DNA of 5,020 nucleotides from assembly GCA_949516455.1 (NCBI GenBank), contig CATILC010000147.1, positions 1 to 5,020 of the forward strand, written 5' to 3'. Position numbers and translations under genes: made by a program. The stretch is from Flavobacteriia bacterium (GTDB lineage: Bacteria > Bacteroidota > Bacteroidia > Flavobacteriales > Schleiferiaceae). Of this stretch, positions 1 to 5,020 are shown in pieces (position 1 is the first letter of the stretch; the number at the start of each line of letters is the position of its first letter). Under the pieces are notes generated by a model. The model was not told the origin of the DNA. It was given only the letters and a program-made list of their open reading frames with translations, and searched no databases.

Positions 1-3000
1 CCGGAGAAATCGTTGGAGCGGTATTCGAGACTGCAGTTCAGGTTTGAACGCCCGCTCAGGCTGTATTGGATGTTGAGATTCTGGCGCAAGGACACAAGGG
101 ATTCAGCTCCGGAGCTATTCGTGCTCTCAGAGAATCCTGTCTGGGACCGAAGGTTGAATTCCGGTCTGAATTGCCAGCTGAGTTGCAATTCCACTTCCTG
201 TTTTTGAAGCTTGTAGTTCCGCTCTGTGAAACCGGGCGTGAACAGTCCCTTTTCCTCCAACTCCACCCGGGTCTGTCCACTCAGAGCCTCGCTTATCTGC
301 GATCTGAGGATCAGACGGTGCGTCCTCTGTTCATTTCCCTCGGGGCCATAGGCCTGGATCTGTCTGTTCTTCAGATGGATGAAACTGTATTCGCCCCCGA
401 AGCGCAATTGTGTCCTGTTGTAGAACAGGCTTATGCGGTTGTTCTCTCTCCTTGTGAGGGAAAGGGAGTCCGCAGAGGGTCGTTGGAACGGGTCGAGCGA
501 ATTCAGTTCGCCATTCAGCACTTGGATGTTCTCCAGGCTGTAGCTCCACTGGCTGCTCCAGCGCGACCAAAAGGGTTTTTCTGGTCTGTTTCGCACCCAG
601 GCCAGAGGTCGGATACCCAAGGTTTGGCTCACAAGTGTTCGCCCGGCTTCCTGTAAACTGCGCCCGGGCGTGTAGATCTTGACAAATCGGCCTTCGCCAG
701 GCAACTGGGCCCGCTCGAATTCATTGAGTTCCTGCAGGCCATTTCCGTTGTAATCCACCCAAGTGTACAATCCGGCCCCATTGGGCACCTCGAGGTAGGA
801 AAAAGTTCTGAGTGGTTGGTTGCTGATGCCCGATTCGTAGAATGTATTCCAGTGGATCCCCTTGTTCAGGAAGTGTTCCTGATACCGCAAACGGGAAGTG
901 AAGCTGCTTTTGCCTTCGAGTCCATCCTGCGATGGCTGAAATGAACGGAATTGAAGATCGGCACTGGCCAAACCGCCTCTTTCTGTTCGATAACGCGAAT
1001 TGGCCCGCACGCCATGGGCATTCGCGGAACGACTCAACGGACCGTCCGAGCGCGTGCTGTCGTCGCTCCGCTGAAACACACCCAGTCGGAGGTAGGTTGC
1101 GTCGACGGAGTCGCCAAGCTCCTGGAAGAATTCATTCTCAAAGAAGGAATAGCCACCTTTTTGTTGCGCCCGGACACCGCTTGCCGTATTCCATTCGCCC
1201 CGGCTGATCACCCCCATCGAATAGCGTCCCCATTTCCTTCTCAGGAACAGCCGCTCCCGGGCAAAAGAAGAGCTGCCGCTGCTGTCTTTTGAAGCGAGCC
1301 AACTGGCGTTTCCATTCATTTCCCAGCGCGTGCTTTTCTTCTCGAACCGAATGGATGGCTTGAAACCGGAATACAAGCTTCCCTGTCGAAGTGCGGAGAG
1401 ATCGGCCTTCCATTTTGTAGAATCTGTTGTATAGGCCAATGACATCCGACCCAGATGCAGATCGAGCGCCTGGTCGGAGAGGTTCCAGTCCCGCGCAAAC
1501 TCCACATTCCGGATCCGTTCGACGGTCTTGAATTCCTTCTGATCGAACTGATATTCCGTCCGGTATTCCCATTTCTGCTTTTTCTTCTGCCATAGAAGAT
1601 TGAAGGCGTGGCCGATATCGTCCGAGGCATCCCTTTCTGAAAGACGGTTCCTGTCGTCCCGGCTTGTCGCCCATTCGGCGCTCCACTGGCCATATTTCTC
1701 ATCCTGGAAGTGCAGTTGCTGGCTCATCACCTGCAACTGATTGGGTGCCTGAAGCCTTCTGATGGGCGCATAATTCCCCTGCGGCTCGCCATTGATCGGA
1801 GCCACCCAGCGGTACACATTTCCATTGGCGAGTCTTTGGTCGAGCACATAGTTGCCCTGGCCATTTCCAACTTCGAGGAAACTGGCTGTATAGCGTGTGC
1901 TTTGGGAATCTGCCGGCGAATAGACCAATATGGAATCCAGGCCGAGGCTATCGGTCAGCCGATAGGGAAACTCACCGGGAAGGCCCGAGTAGGGACGGAT
2001 CGAGGAAAATCTTAGAGCATTCCACTGGTCACCTGCAGCGGCCAGTTGCTTTCTCTCTTCATCGTTCAAAGTGAGTTGAAGCGGCTGATCAGGATGGTCC
2101 TGTTCACTGAACCATCGGCTCCGCACTTCCCAATTCCCTTTTTTGAAGCCAAGGTCTCCGAAGACCGCAGAGCGTAAGTAGGCCTGGTCGGTGTATTGAA
2201 ATTCCACATTGATGCGGTGTTCCCTTGCGATCGGTCGGCGTGATGTGAAGGTGAGTTCTCCTGTGGTGTAGTTCATCAGGTAGTCTGCATCTGCCCCTCT
2301 TTGCAGCAGCACACCGTCGATGAACACCCGCTCGCTGCCTGAGATGATGAAGATGAATTGTTCGCCATTCGCCCCGCTGAGTGGATAGGGTCCCTGATTG
2401 CCCTCTTCGCCCATGAAGGTGTTGCGATGGAAGCGTCCACGGGCCAGGGCGCCAGATGCGGTCACATCCAAAGTCCCGCCCCGGGTGGGAAGTTCGGTCT
2501 GCAAAAGACCGCCCGTCACTCTTTTTTCGAAGTTCAGGAACCGGCTGTCTTCTGAACGCAGTTGGATATCCCCTGCCCGCACAGTTCCAAAATCGTCGTT
2601 CTCAAGCTCAATGAAGATCTGGTCGAACTCACGGACCTGTTGGGAGAAACCATCGGCCTGAATGGGAATGCTGTTGTCTGCGATCGAGGCCTTGATGCGT
2701 GTGCCTTCAGAGAGTCGTCCCGAGAGCTGAAGGTTGAAATTGGAATTCAATACCGCGTTCTGACCATTTCCAAAAGAAAGGCTTCTGCTGATCGATCCGC
2801 TTCTGTTCAGACCGTTGAATGGCCTTTGCTTTGGAATTTCTTCCAGTGAGTTTCCCTGTGGGTCTCTGAGTACCGGTATTCCGTAGTCGGAAAGTGGCCG
2901 CAAGTACGCAGCTTTGGACAGATCGAGCTGTAAGGCCTGAAAGTGGACCACAGCATCTTGGGACAGACCGCCGGGGACCCAAACGCCTTTCAGATCAGGG

Positions 3001-3221
3001 AACCAGCGGTACAGGTCGGGAGAAAGTGTATCGCCTTGAACCTGCAAAACGAATGAGGAGGTGATGATGGTCCTTTCCGAACAGTAAAGGCTGTCGCTTC
3101 CGGCTGAAAAACTGCGCTCCTGCAGGCGCTGGGCACTCAATGAATGAGCGATGCCCACAGCGAAGAACAAGATCCACAGGTATTTTCTCAATTCACCCTT
3201 TGGCGCTAATTTCCCGTACAT
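1..3221 (-). CDS. Large secreted beta-strand-rich outer-membrane/surface protein, Bacteroidota type (C-terminus outside window)
   Basis: One frame stays open from the ATG at 3221-3219 to the left edge, giving at least 1073 residues with no stop. Residues 1-30 look like a Sec signal peptide: basic K8/R12/K13, hydrophobic LWILFFAVGIA, then SLSA before Q31. After it come a short globular part (about 35-130) and a conserved-looking block (about 135-210) containing SFGNGQNAVLNSNFNLQLSG and ADNSIPIQADG. Next is ERVFIDGVLLQRGADADY with NYTTGELTF (297-325), then GNGQGNYV and NGNVYRWVAP with GNYAPI (452-487). An EF-hand-like loop lies at 823-834. Much of the rest alternates polar and hydrophobic/aromatic residues, as in beta-barrel strands. 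I recall this motif set from large hypothetical proteins of Bacteroidota but know no function. A surface or outer-membrane location is inferred from the signal peptide and strand pattern. The C-terminus, where a type IX secretion domain or a closing barrel strand would be, is not visible. It is divergent from xth, with which it shares its start region. Confident that it is a gene; function unknown. Confidence 0.88.
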   Translation of the reverse strand, partial: MYGKLAPKGELRKYLWILFFAVGIAHSLSAQRLQERSFSAGSDSLYCSERTIITSSFVLQVQGDTLSPDLYRWFPDLKGVWVPGGLSQDAVVHFQALQLDLSKAAYLRPLSDYGIPVLRDPQGNSLEEIPKQRPFNGLNRSGSISRSLSFGNGQNAVLNSNFNLQLSGRLSEGTRIKASIADNSIPIQADGFSQQVREFDQIFIELENDDFGTVRAGDIQLRSEDSRFLNFEKRVTGGLLQTELPTRGGTLDVTASGALARGRFHRNTFMGEEGNQGPYPLSGANGEQFIFIISGSERVFIDGVLLQRGADADYLMNYTTGELTFTSRRPIAREHRINVEFQYTDQAYLRSAVFGDLGFKKGNWEVRSRWFSEQDHPDQPLQLTLNDEERKQLAAAGDQWNALRFSSIRPYSGLPGEFPYRLTDSLGLDSILVYSPADSQSTRYTASFLEVGNGQGNYVLDQRLANGNVYRWVAPINGEPQGNYAPIRRLQAPNQLQVMSQQLHFQDEKYGQWSAEWATSRDDRNRLSERDASDDIGHAFNLLWQKKKQKWEYRTEYQFDQKEFKTVERIRNVEFARDWNLSDQALDLHLGRMSLAYTTDSTKWKADLSALRQGSLYSGFKPSIRFEKKSTRWEMNGNASWLASKDSSGSSSFARERLFLRRKWGRYSMGVISRGEWNTASGVRAQQKGGYSFFENEFFQELGDSVDATYLRLGVFQRSDDSTRSDGPLSRSANAHGVRANSRYRTERGGLASADLQFRSFQPSQDGLEGKSSFTSRLRYQEHFLNKGIHWNTFYESGISNQPLRTFSYLEVPNGAGLYTWVDYNGNGLQELNEFERAQLPGEGRFVKIYTPGRSLQEAGRTLVSQTLGIRPLAWVRNRPEKPFWSRWSSQWSYSLENIQVLNGELNSLDPFQRPSADSLSLTRRENNRISLFYNRTQLRFGGEYSFIHLKNRQIQAYGPEGNEQRTHRLILRSQISEALSGQTRVELEEKGLFTPGFTERNYKLQKQEVELQLSWQFRPEFNLRSQTGFSESTNSSGAESLVSLRQNLNIQYSLSGRSNLNCSLEYRSNDFS
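720..755 (-). other. EF-hand-like calcium-binding loop within the large surface protein
   Basis: Residues 823-834 read DYNGNGLQELNE. This fits the 12-residue EF-hand/dockerin-type loop: acidic or amide ligands at loop positions 1 (D), 3 (N) and 5 (N), glycine at 6 and glutamate at 12. It follows GLYTWV and precedes FERAQLPGEGRFVKIYTP. From memory, WVDYNxxGxxxLNEFE is a recurring segment of this Bacteroidota family, so it is probably a structural calcium site rather than an accident. Position 8 is Q instead of the usual hydrophobic residue, and there is no second paired hand nearby, so metal binding is inferred. Confidence 0.55.
3132..3221 (-). other. Predicted Sec signal peptide of the large surface protein, with an alternative TTG start inside it
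   Basis: Residues 1-30 from the ATG at 3221 contain a positive n-region (K4, K8, R12, K13), a hydrophobic core LWILFFAVGIA (residues 15-25) and a likely cleavage after A30 in SLSA-Q. An in-frame TTG at 3191-3189 (codon 11) would give a compact 20-residue signal starting MRKYLWILFF, which is the more usual length. AAGGGTGAA lies directly before that TTG and partly resembles a Shine-Dalgarno, although Bacteroidota rarely depend on one. Both starts give an exported protein. I kept the ATG because it is the standard codon. Confidence 0.75.
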
Positions 3222-3222
3222 G
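3219..3222. promoter_or_regulatory. Shared start-codon palindrome CATG of two divergent genes
   Basis: The plus-strand ATG of xth occupies 3220-3222, and the minus-strand ATG of the large surface protein occupies 3221-3219. The two coding regions therefore overlap by two bases, and the promoter and leader of each gene must lie inside the other's coding sequence. I searched both sides for the Bacteroidota promoter pattern (TTG near -33, TAnnTTTG near -7) and saw no good match. The nearest is ACCCTTTG at 3195-3202 on the plus strand, which lacks the TA and a well-placed TTG. No promoter is called. If the TTG at 3191-3189 is the true start of the large gene, the gap becomes 28 bases. Confidence 0.7.
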
Positions 3223-3981
3223 AAGATCATCTCATACAATGTGAACGGAATACGGGCCGCCCTGAAAAAGGGGTTTGGGCAGTGGCTCGAAGAGGAATCT
3301 CCTGATGTGATCTGCCTGCAGGAGACCAAGGCCATGAAAGAGCAAGTCGATACGGCGCTTTTTGACCATTTGGGCTACCATCATCACTGGCATTCGGCAG
3401 AAAAGAAAGGATACAGCGGAGTGGCCATATTGTCCAAGAAAGCACCGGATCGGGTCGTTGCAGGTTGCGGTATAGACTATATCGATGCAGAGGGCAGAGT
3501 ATTGCGTGCAGACTTTGGTGATGTGAGCGTGTTCAGCCTGTATTTTCCTTCAGGGAGTGCGGGGGACATCCGACAAGAAGTGAAGATGCGTTTTTTGGTG
3601 GATTTCCATGAGTGGATCAAAAACATCCGGACCGAACGCCCAAATCTCGTCCTTTCGGGCGATTACAACATCTGCCATCAAGCGATCGACATACACGATC
3701 CTGTCCGGAACGCTTCGGTCAGTGGATTCCTTCCAGAGGAACGACAATGGGTGACGGACTTTTTGGAAGATGGCTTCGTCGACAGTTTTCGTGAACGGGT
3801 CAAGGAACCGCATCACTACAGCTGGTGGAGCTACAGAGCCAATGCACGAGCCAACAACAAGGGCTGGCGCATAGACTACAATATGCTTAGTGAGTCGTTG
3901 GCTGCCCGCCTGAAGCATTCGGCCATACTTCCCGAGGTGAAGCACTCCGACCACTGTCCGATCCTGGTGGAACTCGGCTGA
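3220..3981 (+). CDS. xth: Exodeoxyribonuclease III / AP endonuclease
   Basis: This 253-residue protein belongs to the exonuclease III (Xth/APE1) branch of the endonuclease/exonuclease/phosphatase fold. The family cleaves 5' of abasic sites in DNA and removes 3' blocking groups in base excision repair in the cytoplasm. The signature blocks are in order: SYNVNGIRA (N7 and N9 region), LQETKA with metal ligand E35, GYSGVAILSK (64-73), LYFPSG with the conserved Y108, SGDYNICH with D148 and N150, GWRIDYNM with D219, and SDHCP with the catalytic D244/H245 pair. Length matches the family. The ATG at 3220 was chosen because MKIISYNVNGIRA is the usual N-terminus. The frame stays open upstream to an ATG at 3151, but those 23 extra residues are only the antisense of the neighbour's signal peptide. 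All catalytic residues are present, so the enzyme should be active. It may be transcribed alone or with the downstream OmpA gene, 85 bases away. Confidence 0.97.
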   Translation: MKIISYNVNGIRAALKKGFGQWLEEESPDVICLQETKAMKEQVDTALFDHLGYHHHWHSAEKKGYSGVAILSKKAPDRVVAGCGIDYIDAEGRVLRADFGDVSVFSLYFPSGSAGDIRQEVKMRFLVDFHEWIKNIRTERPNLVLSGDYNICHQAIDIHDPVRNASVSGFLPEERQWVTDFLEDGFVDSFRERVKEPHHYSWWSYRANARANNKGWRIDYNMLSESLAARLKHSAILPEVKHSDHCPILVELG

Positions 3982-4066
3982 CTATTCACATTAAGCGGGG
4001 GATTACTCCTTGATCCGGGGTCTGAAAAAAGATTCCTTCGGAAGCATCTTGCAACAAATTTCAACT
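3982..4066. other. Intergenic gap between xth and the OmpA lipoprotein gene
   Basis: These 85 bases hold no gene. I looked for a Rho-independent terminator and found only weak pairing: TTCC-TTC-GGAA at 4033-4043 has a four-base stem, and no T-run follows it. No clear Bacteroidota promoter (TAnnTTTG) is visible. The last 20 bases before the ATG at 4067 are A/T-rich (AACAAATTTCAACT) with no Shine-Dalgarno, as is typical of leaders in this phylum. Co-transcription with xth is therefore possible but not shown. Confidence 0.6.
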
Positions 4067-4114
4067 ATGAGAGCTGTTGCCTTCCTCCTCCTTGTTCTGG
4101 GTCTTTCTTCCTGC
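4067..4114 (+). other. Lipoprotein signal peptide and lipobox of the OmpA-family protein
   Basis: A single arginine at position 2 is followed by a hydrophobic stretch AVAFLLLVLGL and the lipobox L13-S14-S15-C16. Signal peptidase II would cut before C16, which becomes lipid-modified. The short n-region and SSC ending are common among Bacteroidota lipoproteins. Confidence 0.88.
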
Positions 4115-5020
4115 GTGAGCAGCAAGGTGCACAAAGACCTTTTGAGCAGATATTCAGCCCTTGAAGCCGAGTCGGATTCTCTGAGGAATGCCGAGTTCAA
4201 TTGTCGGCAGTTGGTGGAAACCCTGAACAGCGATCTTGAAAAGTGCCGAACGGATGTGGCCGGACTCCAGGCCGATACGGCTGAGTCGGGCAAGGAGTTG
4301 CGCAAGATGAACCGCAATTATGCCGACCTGAGCCGGAGCTACGATTTCCTTCTGGAGAACAACAATGCACTGCTCACCAACAGCGCACGTGAAAACAAGA
4401 AGATGCTTGAGCGTCTTCAGGAACTGGATATGCGGCTGCAGGATGAACACGACTCGCTGGTCGAGGAACGGGCCAATCTCTCCGAGCTGACTGCTCGGCT
4501 GGCTCAGCGGGAGGCCCGCGTAAAGGAGTTGGAGTCGGTGATCGGCAAACAGGACTCGGTGGTGCGCTACATACAGAATATGGTCAGCGATGCGCTGAGC
4601 AGCTACGCAGGAAAGGGACTGACCGTCGAAAACCGAGGGGGCAAGGTCTATGTGTCTTTGGACAATCGCCTGCTCTTTGAATCCGCGAAATGGACGCTCA
4701 ATGTTGGAGCGAAAGAGGCTTTGGGACGCCTGGCTGAGGTTTTGGCAGCGAATCCTGAATTGAGCATTACCGTGGAAGGACACACAGATTCTGATGCGTT
4801 CAGCGGACGCAATGGAGTGCGCGACAACTGGGATCTGAGCGTCATGCGGGCGACAGCCGTGGTCAAAGAGCTCACGGCAAAAGAAGGGGTGGATCCCTCG
4901 TCCATTGTGGCCAGTGGTCGCGGCGAATTCGCACCCATTGCGGAGAATGATACCGACGAGAACAAGGCCAAGAACAGAAGAACAGAGGTGATCATCACAC
5001 CCGATCTGAGTGCTCTGGCC
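4067..5020 (+). CDS. OmpA-family peptidoglycan-binding lipoprotein with coiled-coil region (C-terminal end outside window)
   Basis: 318 codons are visible and the frame is still open at the right edge; the domain is essentially complete, so only a short tail should be missing. Residues 1-15 form a lipoprotein signal (MRAVAFLLLVLGLSS) ending in the lipobox LSSC with lipidated C16. Residues about 23-175 are charged and helical with Leu/Glu/Arg spacing typical of a coiled coil. The OmpA C-terminal domain covers about 194-311: KVYVSL, LLFESAKW, EGHTD with D241, DNWDLSVMRA with R261, SGRGE and the closing NRRTEVIITP. D241 and R261 correspond to the Asp and Arg that bind diaminopimelate in OmpA proteins. 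The residues after C16 (VSSKVHKD) lack the acidic surface-export signal of Bacteroidota lipoproteins, so I infer it faces the periplasm, tethering the outer membrane to the cell wall. The start is the only ATG in front of the lipobox. Confidence 0.95.
   Translation, partial: MRAVAFLLLVLGLSSCVSSKVHKDLLSRYSALEAESDSLRNAEFNCRQLVETLNSDLEKCRTDVAGLQADTAESGKELRKMNRNYADLSRSYDFLLENNNALLTNSARENKKMLERLQELDMRLQDEHDSLVEERANLSELTARLAQREARVKELESVIGKQDSVVRYIQNMVSDALSSYAGKGLTVENRGGKVYVSLDNRLLFESAKWTLNVGAKEALGRLAEVLAANPELSITVEGHTDSDAFSGRNGVRDNWDLSVMRATAVVKELTAKEGVDPSSIVASGRGEFAPIAENDTDENKAKNRRTEVIITPDLSALA
4646..4999 (+). other. OmpA C-terminal peptidoglycan-binding domain
   Basis: Residues about 194-311 carry the domain in canonical order: beta strand KVYVSL, LLFESAKWTLNVGAKEALGRL, VEGHTD (D241), LSVMRATAVV (R261), a helix, SGRGEFAPIAEN and NRRTEVII. 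Between D241 and R261 there are 20 positions, against 15 in the proteobacterial OmpA form I know. The five extra residues lie around FSGRNGVRDNW, an insertion I associate with the Bacteroidota subgroup. Confidence 0.92.

Noticed and set aside
66..656. A 196-codon open frame on the plus strand.
   Set aside because: It lies wholly antisense to the large minus-strand gene, has no recognisable motif, and its composition is explained by that gene's codons. The minus frame reads sensibly as protein throughout.
1138..1702. Two overlapping minus-strand frames of 182 and 128 codons.
   Set aside because: They are alternative frames of the same strand as the large gene. Checkpoints at 2819, 2414, 1919, 1379, 779 and 59 all fall in the long frame, so there is no frameshift and these are shadows.
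3151..3219. A 23-residue N-terminal extension of xth from the ATG at 3151.
   Set aside because: The canonical family N-terminus starts at 3220; the extension is the antisense of the neighbour's signal peptide and matches nothing known of the family.
4020..4050. A possible terminator hairpin after xth.
   Set aside because: The stem is only four base pairs with a three-base loop and no T-run follows.
4154..4783. A 209-codon minus-strand frame opposite the OmpA gene.
   Set aside because: It is antisense to a clearly recognised lipoprotein and OmpA domain and shows no motif of its own.
1..5020. Mobile element, CRISPR array, tRNA/rRNA or a novel defence system.
   Set aside because: No inverted or spaced direct repeats, transposase motifs, RNA gene signatures or nuclease/toxin gene pairs were seen; all but about 85 bases are covered by three intact genes, two of them cut only by the window edges.

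Overview
The window reads as ordinary chromosomal sequence from a member of the Bacteroidota. The support is the type of proteins seen: a very large secreted beta-strand-rich protein with motifs I recall from Flavobacteria/Cytophagia-type genomes, an OmpA lipoprotein with the DNWDLSVMRA form of the motif common in that phylum, and an A/T-rich leader without a Shine-Dalgarno before one of the starts. Base composition is roughly half G+C. The exact genus cannot be read from the sequence, and there is no sign of a plasmid, phage or insertion sequence.

Three protein genes fill almost the whole window. (1) Positions 3221 down to 1, minus strand: one uninterrupted frame of at least 1073 codons that leaves the window at its left edge. 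It encodes a secreted protein with a Sec signal peptide and long stretches of alternating, aromatic-rich beta strands, most likely an outer-membrane or surface beta-structured protein. I recognise the family pattern but know no established function. (2) Positions 3220-3981, plus strand: a complete exodeoxyribonuclease III / AP endonuclease (xth) with all catalytic residues. (3) Positions 4067-5020, plus strand: a lipoprotein with a coiled-coil middle and a C-terminal OmpA peptidoglycan-binding domain, cut by the right edge.

The large gene and xth point away from each other and their start codons share the palindrome CATG (3219-3222), so no intergenic DNA separates them if both annotated starts are right. 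An alternative TTG start for the large gene would open a small gap of 28 bases. xth and the OmpA gene run in the same direction with an 85-base gap that holds no convincing terminator or promoter.

The genes do not form an obvious pathway. Two belong to the cell envelope (outer-membrane/surface protein and cell-wall-anchoring lipoprotein) and one is cytoplasmic DNA repair. I found no RNA gene, CRISPR array, mobile element or evident new defence-type system. The points most worth a second look are the shared start codons, the EF-hand-like loop in the large protein, and the uncharacterised large protein itself.
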